Shown: positions 50,710 to 63,060 of the stretch, piece by piece
Layout of the letters: every line of letters starts with the position of its first letter
Position numbering within the stretch: the stretch's first letter is position 1
Assembly (NCBI GenBank): GCA_013400115.1
Contig: VXBP01008206.1
Location: 257,448 to 321,447 of the forward strand
Length of the DNA stretch: 64,000 nt
DNA from: Rhinopomastus cyanomelas
Taxonomy: Eukaryota > Chordata > Aves > Bucerotiformes > Rhinopomastidae
Reading direction: 5' to 3'
Made by a program: the position numbers and the translations under genes
Notes under the pieces: model-generated
Database searches by the model: none
What the model was told of the DNA's origin: nothing
What the model saw: only the letters and a program-made list of their open reading frames with translations

Positions 50710-50884
50710 AATCACACAGAATCACAGAATGGCAGAAGTTGGAAGAGGCTTCTAGAGATCATCTAGTCCAAACCCCTCCCCGCCAAAAGAAGGATCACCT
50801 AGGTACATCACACAGGAATATGTCCAGGCAGGTTTTGAAAGTCTCCAGAGAAGGAGATTCCACAACCTCTCTGGGCAACCTGTA
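50710..50884 (-). mobile_element. CR1 LINE 3' fragment
   Basis: The octamer-type tail, GAAGTTGGAAGAGGCTTCTA and CTCCAGAGAAGGAGATTCCA identify it; moderately old. Confidence 0.9.
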
Positions 50885-51799
50885 ATTCAGTTTGACCTTT
50901 TTCCTTATTCCAAAATTCTGTTTTGGAATCACACGCACAGGCATGTATTTCTCTTTGCTGAGAGGGACATTTAAGTTATTAAACTTACACGGCTAACTTT
51001 TAGTTGCCTAAATTAGTAGCAGATGCCTAAAATTAAGGGGAAAGAATCCCATTTTCGTCAGTCTTTTCTTTCCCCTTGGTAAATATATTTTTGCCATGGT
51101 GCATCATTCAAATGAAATCAATTATTTTCCATTAACTTTTAAAGATAAGGTTACTTCGCATAAACTTCAGCCAAGCAAGTTTCCAAGTCAATTTCTCCTG
51201 TAAGTTATGTCCAGGTGGAAATAGGAGTTTATTACTGAAAGAAATTTCACAATCTTAACTGATAGGGTTTGACTATAATACACATGTAAGAAGAAATTAC
51301 GTTTTGTTGCCAAGACAACAAAAATAAAAAGAAGGGAAACTAATGGAAGCAATTTACTCCTCTGTGGGACAGCCAGAGGTACAATAACATAATGCATTTC
51401 TTAGGAAAGAAAACAATATGATCTATCAATGTTCTTATTTTATTGCAAGAAAAGACACAGCACATGACAAGAAGGGAAAGCACATTTCCAATAACCCAAA
51501 ATAAAGTTTATTTAATAGTGCATCAGGTTAGTATTAAAAAACATATATATTTCAGTCTAAAAATTCCACTTCAATAACCCCTCCCTATCCTGTCCCACGC
51601 TAGGGGGACAAAAATCCTCAGTTTTTGTGTTGCTATTGTTATTGAAGTGGAATTCCTGGTCCTTTATTCTTTCATATTACAAATAGGTTAATAATTCTTT
51701 CAGAAACATTTAAAATTTATAGTAAGGGCAGTGTCATCCAACATTTCTATTGCAGTCTTTTATGTAAGACTGTATAAACCTACAGGTCTAGAACACAGA
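50885..51799. other. Unique AT-rich stretch
   Basis: Nothing recognised. Confidence 0.5.
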
Positions 51800-52299
51800 A
51801 TAGAATCATAGAACATTAGGGATGGGAAGGGACCTTGAAAGATCATCCTGTCCAGCCCCTCTGCCACAGCAAGATCACCTAGATCAAGTCACACAGGAAC
51901 ATATCCAGGCTGGTTTTAAACATCCCCAGAGACTCCATAACTCCTCTGAGTAGCCCACTTCAGTGCTTTGTCACCCTCACTGGGAAGAAGCTCCTTCTCA
52001 TACTGATGTGGAACTTCCTGTGTTCCAGCTTACACCCATTGCCTCCTTGCCCTATCATTAGATGACACTGAGAAAAGCCTGGCTCCATCCTCCTGGCACC
52101 CACCCTTTGGATATTTATAAACATTAATGAGGTCACCACTCAGCCGACTTTTCTCCAAGCTCCAGAGACCCAGCTCTCTCAGCCTTCCCTCAAAAGGGAG
52201 ACAATTCCACCTCCTTCACCATCTTTGTGGCTCTGTGCTGGACTCTCTCCAGCAGTTCTGTGTCCTTCTTGAACTGAGGAGCCCAGAACTGGACACCAT
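51800..52299 (-). mobile_element. CR1 LINE 3' fragment (500 bp)
   Basis: It runs from the octamer tail to GAGCCCAGAACTGGACACCA without large gaps. It gives the continuous sequence across the region missing at the two N sites. Confidence 0.95.
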
Positions 52300-52398
52300 A
52301 AAAACACAGTGGAAGAGTCTGTTTTACAATTGTTTTCACAGTCACAAACGTTTAAAAAGATGACAAAAGTTGCAAAAATGTTGTTTGAGAATTTACTT

Positions 52399-52813
52399 AG
52401 AATCATAGAATCATTAGGGATTGGAAGGGACCTTGAAAGATCATCTAGTCCAATCCCCCTGCCACAGCAGGATCATTTCACTGGAAAAGTTACAGAATCA
52501 GAATCATTCAGGGTTGGAAGGGACCACCTGATCATCCAGTTTCAACCCCCCCTAGGGGGGTACACCCCACCCTAGACCAGGCTGGCCAGAGCCTCATCCA
52601 GCCTGGCCTTAAACACCTCCAGGGATGGGGCCCCAACCACCTCCCTGGGCAACCCATTCCAGGCTCTCACCACTCTCACGGTGAAGAACTTCCTCCTCAC
52701 ATCCACTCTAAATCTACCCATCTCCAGCTTTGCTCCATTGCCCCTAGCCTTGTTGCTACCTGCCATCCTATATAGTCCCTCCCCAGCCTTTTTGTAGGCC
52801 CCTGTCAGCATCT
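52399..52813 (-). mobile_element. Composite CR1: young 3' end fused to older 3' end
   Basis: The young tail (52399-52475) ends at CAGCAGGATCA. It is followed by TTTCACTGGAAAAG and then the tail and body of an older CR1 (TTACAGAATCAGAATCATTC to TTGTAGGCCCCTGTCAGC). The join matches that at 27075. The older part holds a perfect 14-bp palindrome (six C, TA, six G) at 52547-52560. Confidence 0.92.
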
Positions 52814-54031
52814 AAAAACTTGACCAGGAATAACCTTGCATGGGTCATAAGGCACTTCCCAGAAGAATGCAATCACTGAAAATTATGGGGGTTTCTGCCA
52901 TTAGCTTCCAAAAACTTACCAAAACCAGCAGCAATAAAGAAGTAGCACATCGTCCATTCATTTCCTCAGAGCTGACAACACGTTTGCTTGTTATGTAGAA
53001 TAAACAACTAAATAAATCAAGCAAAATTAAAGCTGTTATATGTCTGTATGGTAACAAACTGGATCTCAGAGACTGGTGGATTTTTGGAGGCACTGAAATG
53101 CAATTTTTTTTTTTAAGCCTTCTGTGACATAAGAGCTCATCACCATTGTGTGAGTGAAAACGTATTCATAACTAAGCTCATACGAAGCTGACGTCCACAG
53201 CCCACTTATAAACTCTCTGAACATTAAGACACCTGAACTCAAGCTGTTTAAATCTCAGAAGTGTTAGGATAGCAAAGATATAGAAAATTCAAATCCATCC
53301 CACAGAGTTCGGAATTACATTACAACACAGAATATAATTAACTGCACTGTATTCTATTCCAAATAGCGGGTTAAGAGAGCAGAATTCACAGATTAGCATA
53401 AACAGAATTAGAACAATAGCATGTGCTATGTTAACTAACACATCAGCAGAAATTGAGTTACAGGGGGAAATGAGCATGTAGGCAAAACACACAGTCATAT
53501 CTAAGGTGTGATTTGAACTACAATTAAAGTCACAAACTAGAAATTAAAATAGGATTCTGGATGATGAAGGAAATTTTCAAATCACTCGTTAATATAAGAA
53601 GCAGCAGGAGAAGCAGAGAATGAAAAACTGTCTCTCTGTAAAGAACAGTATGTCACTGGGACTGTGTAATCCCCGGGCCTTAAAAGGCAAGAGATCAAAA
53701 GACAGAATGAGAATGTGACATCCTAATGGTGGGAATCATCTCGGCTAACGTACTCGTCTAAAATCTAGGCTACTGTATGACATTCATTATCAGGGCTCCT
53801 GCTACTACTCAATGACAAGGCAGCCTACTTGGAGGGCTGACCACCCTGTATCATTATGCTGGGTTGAACTACGTAGGTGAAGCTTATATTTCTTTCCAGC
53901 TGCATGAAACTACACTCCTGCCTTTTAAATAGCTCATATTAATCTAAGTAATCCCAAACATAGTAAAAAAAAAATCACTTTTGTGCGCTGTATTTCTGTA
54001 GACAGCCACTGTAATAAAGAAGACAGTAACC
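52814..54031. other. Unique AT-rich stretch
   Basis: Nothing recognised. Confidence 0.5.
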
Positions 54032-54508
54032 TAGCCTCACCTTGACTACTGGGTGCAGTTATGGGCCACTCGCTTCAAGAAAGATGTTGAGGTGCTGGAG
54101 CAGGTGCAGAGGAGAGCAACAAGGCTGGAGAAGGACTAGAGGGAAAGTCTTATGAGGGGAGGTTGAGGAAGCTGAGGTTGTTTAGTCTGGAGAAGAGGAC
54201 ACTCAGGGGGGACTTTATCGCTCTCTGCAACTACCTGAAAGGACATTGTAGATGGGTGAGGGTCAGGGTCTCCCAAGCAGCTAGTGAGGACATGACCTGA
54301 AGCGGTGCCAGGGGAGGGTTAGCTGGATGTTAGAAATCACTTCCTCATAGAAAGAGTGATTAGACATTGGAATGAACTGCCCAGGGAGGTGGTGGAGTCA
54401 CCATCCCTGTAGGTGTTTAATGGTGCCATGGTCTAGGTGATTGTGGGGATGTTAGCTCATAGGCTGGACCTGAAGATCTTAGAGGTCTTTTCTTACAGCC
54501 TCTGTAAC
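54032..54508 (+). mobile_element. Old CR1 LINE fragment
   Basis: CTACTGGGTGCAGTTATGGG, GGAGAAGAGGACACTCAGGG and TGCCCAGGGAGGTGGTGGAG mark it. The tail is decayed, with no clear octamers. Confidence 0.87.
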
Positions 54509-56257
54509 CAACAAAGCAGACAGTCAGAAAGGCTGGCTATTGAAACTTCTTACATAATTACTGCTGAGCAATACAGATTGGTAAAAAGGCTGTTTATACT
54601 ATCTAACATAAACATAAAAGTAGAAATAAGATAAAAGTAGAAATGTTTCCAGGAAACATTCTGGCTCATTTATACAAATTCAGAATCACAGATTTGTGCT
54701 TGTTGTTCAAGGTCAGTAAAACCTGTAGCCAGAAAAAACATTCAGATTTAACAAGTTTTTTAAACGGGTAACAAAACTTCCTTGTATTTTCCGGGATTTT
54801 TGCATGAAAGCAAATTTTTAAAGTGTACTTTATTTTTTTTTTTATTCAGGTAATATAAAAGTGGCAGCTCCTGCAAAGTGCAGTTAGCTCCTGTTCAGTC
54901 TGTGCCATTCAGCTCTGGTTTGAAATTACCTTTGTCCTGTGCAGGAGGAGCAATTCTCCCTACAAGAAGTTTTTAAGACTAATTCCTGTCAAGCAATAAT
55001 TCTTATTCTTCTATCAACAGAACTTCTGGCAATTGTCTAAACTTTTGTTTAGTTCACATAAACACAAAACCACATCAGAATGACCAGTTGTGAACTGTAC
55101 CACCTTAGTCACACGTGTATGGCATGAACACAGGCGTGCACTTTAACTCATACAGTGCCAGAGGCCATACAAATGCCAGGGTGTTTCTGCATGTGGCAGC
55201 GTTATTCACCTCACATTTCAGAAGTTCAAGTAGTGGAAATTTGTTTGATGATGTAAATGTCTTTACAAGGAACAGGAAGCATAACCTGAAAGCTTGCTTT
55301 CTCTTCATGAACAAGGCTGTTTGAAGGCACTGTTAAAGAAGGTGCAGACTGAAAGCCTGAGACTATGTTAAAAGTAATTTTCTTTTCAAATACAAATAAT
55401 TACAGCATTCACTCTTCCACTTTCCCCATGAAATTTCTCCGCCTTCTCCACTGTTTTGCTGCATCCTGACAGACTGTGAACAGACATAGGCTAAGATAGT
55501 CACATCCAAGGGAACCCTGACACACTGACAAAGTGCTGCACCATATAGCCAGTTATAAAATGTGGGAGTTAAAATTACTGCGTGTAAGTGTGCCATTTCA
55601 GTCTAAATATTGTATGTATAGTCTATTCTCAGATGTAAAGCTTCATCCAAAACATATTAAAGTCATTAAGAATCTTTCATTTGACATCAGCAAGCCCCGA
55701 ATCAGATCTCCAAGAGCAAGTCAGTTGCTTTTTGATAGTCTTCTTGCTCCAGCAGCATTCAGATGGAACCTGAACTTACTCTTCTTTACCACACCCTGAG
55801 GCCCAATCACAGAGTGTTTACTCAAACTAAAATCCCACTGAAAACAGTGTGGGGTTTTTCTCTGTCTCTCAAGCGCATAACAGCAGGTCAACTGACAAGC
55901 CAGAAAAATTCAGCCACTATCTGGTAAAGCTTATTAAAAAATTGAATGTCCTAATTAAGGATGGAATAGACTCCTTTGTGAGATCTACTCTCAGCAGTGA
56001 AAATGACAATAATATGATAGCATGTTTTCACAGAGAGGCTCAATCAGTAGCATACAGTAACGGACTAATTATCTAGTTTCTTCTACATATTCAGCTAAGG
56101 TAAACTGATCTACAAGCTTTATCAACTTATACCAGCTGGAATCTGACCCTTTTTTTTTTTTTGCAATTCTGCCAGTGTCCACATGTTCCTAATCTGCTAC
56201 ACAGTTTGCTCAATTACTAGATTATTAAATACCTCTGCTGTTGTGCCACTGCTTCTC
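54509..56257. other. Unique AT-rich stretch
   Basis: Nothing recognised; several chance frames of 65-88 codons. Confidence 0.5.
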
Positions 56258-56322
56258 AGAATGATAGAATCAATGTAGAAGGTTGGAAGAGACATTTAAG
56301 ATCATCAAGTCCAACTGTAACC
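56258..56322 (-). mobile_element. CR1 tail remnant
   Basis: GATAGAATCAATGTAGAAGG and AGATCATCAAGTCCAACTGT, about 65 bp, old subfamily. Confidence 0.8.
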
Positions 56323-58562
56323 ATTTCTGTAAACATAGCATCATTGAGGAAAAGTGTTCCAGTGTTGATTTCTTATGTATATTTTTTCTATACGCATGAA
56401 CTATAAAAGAAACTAACAATAGGAACTAAAGAATAATAATATTTTTGCTAAGGAATGTACCTCAGCAGAAGATTAGAGATCATATTAACTGCTGATGCAG
56501 AGAAATTTGGGGTAACTAGCTCTTGCAGAGATGAGGTTTGGCTTTTCTGTGGTTGTTTTGTTTGTGTACTTTTCTTCTTTGGTTCACCTTTAATAGAAAT
56601 GTACAGCATGAAATGCTTAACAGAAGAAATGTACCTAAACAGAGGAAGGCAACACACTGATTAACGAGCATCTCACCAAGTACGTCTCTATGAAAGAGTA
56701 ACTGTGAAACTCTTCACTCTCTATATATGTGCATTATATTTAATTTAGATCATGTAATTTCATGGGAAATTGAATCACACTAGTGAGCTGAAGGCAACTT
56801 AAGAAAAATCATTATTGTTTATTATTCCTGTGAAAGAATTTACCTTAATTTGAAAGCTGCATCACTGCCAGTGAAAAGCACTGAGATGTTATTCTGGGTA
56901 CATTACATACCATTTGATAAGCCAACCTAAGTGTGTGCCTATATGGCATTCACAACAAAACAATTTTGTTTATCAAATAAATGCATTTAGATACTTATTT
57001 CAATTTTTTTCCCTGGAGAGCATAGTCTTATATTTAACAATTTAAGTTCATTGTTTTCATGAAATTTCATTTCTGTAATTAACATGAGCCACACACCGCT
57101 GCCTATCACAGGTAGACACAATCAAATGTGCAGCACTACCCTGTTGTAAAATAGTACACAAATTAAGCTTATAAATTTTAGAATATCAAATGAAGTAATG
57201 CATCAGATTTTCTCTGGATGTGCCAAATGATCAGTGCTTCAGGAACTGGCAGATCTGCTCTAGAGTCCAAACACAAAACCCAACAGCCAGCCTAAAGAGA
57301 CAAACCTGCAGGATGAGCCGAATAGGAGAGGCTCCTACCTCCTGTTCTTTATGCGACTGAGCAGGAAGAGCAAGAACAAGAGAGCTGGCCAACCACAGAA
57401 CTATGTCTATCAACAGCCTGAAAGCTCTCTGCTGTTACTCTCCTGTCTGTGCAGCGTAATGCTCTCTGAAAGCAGAGGTATTTCTCACTACTGGTTTTAC
57501 ACATACCAGACTGTATTAAAATGATTTTCAAGACTCTGCTCTCAGATCCTTGGTTGGATAGATCTGCTGGCAAAATTTACCAGCTGTTGCCAATGGTTTA
57601 AGAATCACTGCGCATTACTCTGCTTGAATTCTACCAGACAGGTCTGGTATGTAGTCTCCAAATGTTAGTGCCCTGTGAAGGCCAGTGTCCTTGAATTTGC
57701 TGTGAGACACTCGATAATGTGTAGGTCATAGAAGCAAAAAATGTGTCTATTTTACACATAGTTTCAAAGTAATTTCCTAAGAAACAATAAGAGTTTGTTC
57801 CTTTTGTATTGTTTATAAGATGCTGCTTTCCACAATTCATACCCTCTGCCACAGCAGATTCACTGTGATAGAACAGCTCAGCACTGAAACAAATAATATA
57901 AAGAAAAAAAAAAGTTTTAAGTGAAAATGTGGCTTGAAGGATGTGAGAGTCTGAAAAAATGGGATTTTTCTATTTTTGAATTTGAAAAAAGATCTCATCT
58001 GTTTCATATGATAGTTTACTGAAACAGATTGAATATATTGCAGAGCATCTGTCACAGTTCTTCAGTATGGCCAGAAAAATGCAGTTAGTCACTTACTGCT
58101 AAGCTGTTTTTTAAATTTCAGTTCTGTCCGTAGCTTTCTCACAAACATGCTTGTTTGTTTGTTTGTCTGTCTGTGTTTCACTGCAAAAATATTGTGAGTT
58201 GTTTTCTAATTTAAAACCAGACATCTTAACACCATATTTGTTAGGTAGTTATGGCTTCCTCACATATATGTATGGGTGACAAAAACTATGATTTATCTCA
58301 TCCACTGTCAGTCAAAGTGAGTCCAAGCAAGAGATGCCTCTCTCTCCATCTCACTGACTCTTAGTCTGGTTAAAGGAGAAGGAAAAATGCATTCAGTGTA
58401 GATGTGAGGAATCTGTATTAAATACTTATTCTAGGATGGAATTTTATTGTAGGAGGGTAGTAGACAGCATTGGTTATTGCCAATAAGAGAGGCCAAGTCT
58501 CATCCCTTATGAAGTCAACTGAAACTATGAATCTGATTCTCTAGGCTGTAATTCCCTAGAAG
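56323..58562. other. Unique AT-rich stretch
   Basis: Contains only the GTTT/GTCT repeat at 58149. Confidence 0.5.
58149..58176 (+). repeat. (GTTT)n/(GTCT)n short tandem repeat
   Basis: Three GTTT units followed by GTCT units. Confidence 0.9.
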
Positions 58563-58610
58563 TTCACAGAATCACAGAACACTGGGGATTGGGAGGGACC
58601 TCAAAAGATC
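58563..58610 (-). mobile_element. CR1 tail remnant
   Basis: About 48 bp: TTCACAGAATCACAGAACAC and GGGAGGGACCTCAAAAGATC. Confidence 0.85.
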
Positions 58611-59666
58611 AAGTTCACTGTCAGGATTTCTCCTATCAGCAGCATCTTCCAAAAATACTTTATCAAAGTCAGTTCCATAACTATGGAAATGTTCATGCAG
58701 GAAAAGGATAGAATGAAAGCTAGGAGAGTGAGTACAGAAGACCTACACTAAATCAGGCAGGGATTGTTAATTTATAGTTGGCTGACATGATATGACATTT
58801 ACAGACATATAACATATCCTAAATCACCCTGAACAGATTTCTTCTAAACAAAATCACAAGTGATGTCTGCAAATCTGTGAAGCATTTGGCCAAAACAGTT
58901 CCATTAAATTAAATAACTTTGATTAGTAGCAAAACCCTGAAAAACTTCCTACACTGGACAACTTGGGAATTCAAATGACATCACAGTCATGACAATTAGG
59001 CTTTGCAATTTTTCTACACTTATTTCATGAAGTTACAAATGTACGCTATTACACAAACTTGTTCTCTAAAATTTGATGTGCACAGCTAAACAGACTATTG
59101 ATCTGCTGACTGCTATCAAGTCATTCATTTTGATTTTAAACCCCACAGTGCTTAATACATTTAATAAGTGACAAGCAAGGTAGCAGCAAAATCTGAAGTT
59201 TACAAAACTATTTGAGTTAACCCAAACCACAGGATTAAGTAAAATGCTAGAGAGAACTAACCAAATTAAGGGGGAAATTATATTCAGAATAAATAACCGC
59301 AAAGCAATTTATACACGAAGAAAATCTTAAGCTACTCGCTTACCTCTGTCTCAAGAAAGGAACCATTAGTCACTGCAGTAATTGAGAGGTATTTGCTTAA
59401 TTTACAACTGCAGTAGAAAGGCAAACAGAACATTAAGCTGCATAAGAAATAAGATGATGAATAGCACAGAGTTTCAAAGCTTTTTCAGGATAAATCAATA
59501 TTTTGACATCATGCGGAATAAGGCACTTATTGGGGCACTTGTGGGGCCAAAGGAATTGCATATTTCTCCCTCGGCCACAAAACATAGAGGAGACCTGTGC
59601 AATGTGCCTCTGATTTTCCAGGTTTATCTGCAATGAAAAGCTCTGTATTTTTTCTAATTTAATTTT
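58611..59666. other. Unique AT-rich stretch
   Basis: Nothing recognised. Confidence 0.5.
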
Positions 59667-60060
59667 ATAGAATCATAGAATCCTTCAGGTTGGAAAAGAC
59701 CCACAGGATCACCGAGTCCAACCATCAGCCCTACCTTACAAGGTCATGCCTAAACCAGATCCCCCAACACCACACCTAAGTGACTTTTCAACACATTCAG
59801 GGATGGGGACTCAGTCACCATCCTGGGCAGCCCATTCCAGTGCCTGACCACTCTCTCCAGGAAGAATTTCTTCCTCATGGCCAGTCTAACCCTTCCCTGT
59901 TGGAACTTGAAACCCTTCCCTCTGGTTCTGTCACTTCTAACCTGTGAGAAGAGACCAGCAACATCTCTGCAGTGTACTTTCAGATAGTTGTAGAGAGCAA
60001 TGAGAGAGAACCTTAGCCTCCTCTTCCAAATTCTGGACAGAACCACCAACTTCATAACCT
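59667..60060 (-). mobile_element. CR1 LINE 3' fragment (distinct subfamily)
   Basis: The tail ATAGAATCATAGAATCCTTC and GGTTGGAAAAGACCCACAGG differ from the other copies. It extends about 390 bp through GACTCAGTCACCATCCTGGG to the region near CCTCTTCCAAATTCTGGACA. Confidence 0.9.
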
Positions 60061-60172
60061 CCCACACACACACTGTACCCATAAATGTTCAACAGTAGCT
60101 GGTGGTTCCAGGGCAGGAATGTACAATTAAAGAGTGGTTACTGAAGACAGACACCTCATTAGGCTTTCTTTT

Positions 60173-61690
60173 CATAGAATCACAGAAGACTAGGGATTGG
60201 AAGGGCCATCGAAAGATCATCCAGTCACAGCTGGATCCCCTACAGTTGTATAGGAATATGGCCAGGCAGCTTTTAAACATCTCCAGAGAAGGGGACCCCA
60301 CAAACCCCCTTGGGCAGCCCCTTCCAGTGATCTGTCACCCTCAAAAGTAAGAAGTTCTTTGTCAGACTGATGTGGAACTTCCTCTATTCTAGCTCACACC
60401 CACTGCTCCTTGTCCTATCATTGGGTGCCACCAAGCAGAGCCTGGCTGCATCCTCTTGACATCCCCCCTTTCCATAGTTATCAACATTCACGGGGTAACC
60501 CCTCAGTGTGGGATAATTATGGAGGTAACTTGAAAATTGAACTTATATTGGAAATGGAGCATTATTTGCACATTGGGGAAATTTCTGAGCCTCCAGGGGT
60601 GAGTACAGCTGGCATGCAGGAATCCCTTCCTCTGATGGTTCCCCAGGCAAATAAATCTGCCACCTTGGAATCCACACAGGGGGTGGAGTGGTGTGGAGAT
60701 AGCACGGTTAGCCCCTGTGATAAGATGTGCAGCTGTGGCTAAGCCCTGTGACAAGATGATATACAGGGACAGGAACTAAGTCGTACCTCGAAGGTGACCA
60801 GCTGTACTTTTACAATCCTGAGCCAGAATTCTGTCATCTTTTGACGAACTGCTACCCTTGTGTGAGCTTTGCTCACTACAATGTCATTATAATACCAAAA
60901 CACACGTCCATCCCAACACCTACCCGCCTCCGAGGGGCGATACCAATCAGAAACAAAATATGTATGACTAGAGCCACTCAAGCTCCACCTTGAAGACAAA
61001 AAAATAATATAAAATAGCCTAGCAAAAAGGGAATTTTGAGGGGAAAGTTACCATCTTGAACAAGTCAGGGAGGATTCGTGGACCTCTGACTTCTGGGATC
61101 AGTCAACAGGCTGGGACCCTCTCCCCCCCATAGGGACGCCTTTGGGTAAGACACAAGCCTTCTCAAGAACTGTATAAATCTCTACAGAGTTCCCTTTTAA
61201 CCTAAAACTTTAGTATAGAGTTACTTTTTAATATAACACTTTGGTAATGTTAACATTTGTGTGTACATATTTTGCATACAATGCTCATCATCAACAATCC
61301 ATGAAGAACCTGTAAATCTGTTGCTCTAATGAATTACCCCTGTTCATGTAAACTAGCCTGGCTGTTGCTCACTGGACATCGCACGAGTCCATAGATTGTG
61401 GCTAGGCAAGAACAGAACACACTATTGAGTGAATCCAAATTGTACGGACTCATAGTGTGGCACTATTGAGTGAATCTGACTTAGTTATTGGACTCATAGT
61501 GCGAAATTGGGTATTGCTCAAGATTTAGACCTGTAAAGTAAAGGGGTTTACTCCCTGCCAAATCCACTGCTTTCTTTTAATGCGACACTCAGTTCCTTTT
61601 TTCCAAGCTCAAGAAACCCAGCTACCTCAGCTTTTCCTTATCAAGTTGATGCACAACTCCATCATCTTTGTGGCTCTGCACTGGAGTGGT
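60173..61690 (-). mobile_element. CR1 LINE interrupted by the solo LTR
   Basis: The tail-side half (60173-60506) ends at GGGGTAACCCCTCAG and the other half (61593-61690) resumes with TTTTCCAAGCTCAAGAAACC. These are adjacent in the intact copy at 51800. The LTR at 60507-61587 therefore inserted after this CR1. Confidence 0.9.
60507..61587 (+). mobile_element. Complete solo LTR of an endogenous retrovirus
   Basis: A 1,081-bp element starts TGTGGGAT and ends ATGCGACA (imperfect inverted ends, 6 of 8 bases). It is flanked on both sides by the same 5 bp, CTCAG (60502-60506 and 61588-61592). It splits a minus-strand CR1 whose two halves (60173-60506 and 61593-61690) join in sequence order. Possible TATA boxes are at 61008 and 61173. 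Near the 3' end lie two direct repeats (61420-61460 and 61461-61503). There is no internal coding region, so it arose by LTR-LTR recombination. A 5-bp duplication fits ERVL-like elements, but the class is not settled. Orientation is inferred from the TATA boxes and the related LTR at 26438. Confidence 0.85.
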
Positions 61691-62050
61691 ACAATGAAGT
61701 GTTCACTTAATTTATACCCCTACCAGGTAATTCTGGTCCACGTGGTTTATTGCCCGGTTCCATCTACAATGGCATGGAATGTCATGGTTAAATCAAAATT
61801 AGCTCTATGGTTTCATCCGTTATTAAATGTTTGTTTTATTAGAAATCATTCAGTTTAAATACTCTTTTCTAATTACTTCCTTGATTTACAGCTCCTACTA
61901 TGGGACACATAGCAATCCCAGCATCTTCACCTAGTTATAAATAACAAGAGAAGCTAAAGCCTTCAGTTGGGTGGCTTTGCTATAAGCAACCTTCAGTCAG
62001 TAGATGTTTGCTACTCGGTTTTGTTGCTTGAATTTTATGATACAAATACG
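61691..62050. other. Unique stretch upstream of the last CR1
   Basis: Nothing recognised. The GC content rises only after 62,150. Confidence 0.5.
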
Positions 62051-62141
62051 GTCTTCTACATTCTGCTATGGCAGGGGAACAGGACTGGATGATCTTTCAA
62101 AGTGCCTTCCAATACCTGATGTTCTGTGATTTTGTGGTTCT
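62051..62141 (+). mobile_element. CR1 tail remnant
   Basis: TTCTGCTATGGCAGGGGAAC, GACTGGATGATCTTTCAAAG and a GTTCTGTGATTTTGTG end; it is the last CR1 before the gene. Confidence 0.88.
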
Positions 62142-62479
62142 TTACTAGACAAGAGAGCACCACAAGGGGGACTTGAATAGTGCACTCAGATTCCAGCCTG
62201 AAAGGCATTCCCCTGGCATTCTGCACACCTTCACACAGACACTAATGTGCCATCTTCAGCAAGGCTGGTTTTCTTTTTGCCCCTTCAAATGCAGCTTTGA
62301 GCTGTTTATGAGCCCTGCTCACTGGTCTTCTTCCTGCTCTGACACAGCTGTAGGCCTCGGTGCCAGGGCCCAGCCTGTGTTTGCAGCCCTCCCCTCCCTC
62401 CAGAAGTGAAGGAGGCTTCCAGGACAGCCCTGTCCCCAGGCCAGTGACCCGGCTGGTCAAGGTTATTTTTCACTGATAA

Positions 62480-63060
62480 CTTCTTAGTTACTGGGGGGTA
62501 TCCCCCTCGGCCTCAGCGACACCTCCAAGCTGGAAGAACCACGGCCCTGCCCGCCCTAAAGCCCCAGACCGCTGGCCGGGAGGCCTGGACAGGGCTCTGC
62601 GGGAGCGCCCCACTCCGTGGAGCCGCCCCTCCCTCCCCTGCCGCCGGCTCCGCTCTCCAGGGGGCTGCTGCGCGACGGGCGAGAGGAGGGGGTTGCGGGG
62701 CTGAATCTCTCCTCTGACAGCAGACACTGGTTCAGCTCTGCGGGGGAGAACGCCTTATCCAGCGGGTCTCCGCCAGCACCCTCACAACGGTTGCCATGGA
62801 GCCTCCACCAGGTCGTGAAGCCACCGCAGGGCGCTGAGGTCACAAAAGCCCAAAAGCCCTTGGTGCTGCGCCGCCCGGAGGTCAGTGCGGCACCTGCAGC
62901 AGTACAGGCAGCAGCGGCGGCGCTGCTCCCAGTTGGTGCAGAAACGAGGGATTATGGAGCGCCTGAGCCGAGGCTGCCTATTGCTTCTCCTCTTGTTGGC
63001 CCTGGAAGTGGGGCCGGGCCTGGCTGCAACATGGAGAGCGCGAGGAGCTGGTAAGTGAGC
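62480..63060 (+). promoter_or_regulatory. CpG-rich promoter/5' region of the mini-exon gene
   Basis: This is the only block in the window that is both GC-rich and dense in CpG, and it ends at the exon 1 donor. No TATA box is evident near the coding start. At 62789-62799 the sequence GGTTGCCATGG matches the left half and centre of an RFX X-box (consensus GTTGCCATGGCAAC); the right half is imperfect. The ATG inside this motif (62796) would open a 14-codon upstream frame ending at 62837, if transcription starts upstream of it. Start site and island length are inferred. Confidence 0.6.
62954..63050 (+). CDS. Exon 1 coding part: signal peptide
   Basis: This part encodes 32 complete codons plus one base (phase 1), ending at a consensus donor (G|GTAAGT). 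The hydrophobic core is seven consecutive leucines plus A-L, preceded by two arginines and followed by a probable cleavage region near G-L-A-A. It lies inside the CpG-rich block. A second open frame of 145 codons overlaps it but has no start or repeat structure that continues downstream. Confidence 0.82.

Noticed and set aside
62617..63054. 145-codon open frame across the CpG-rich block and exon 1
   Set aside because: It lies in a different frame from the signal-peptide exon and does not continue into the mini-exons. Long open frames are expected by chance in GC-rich DNA.
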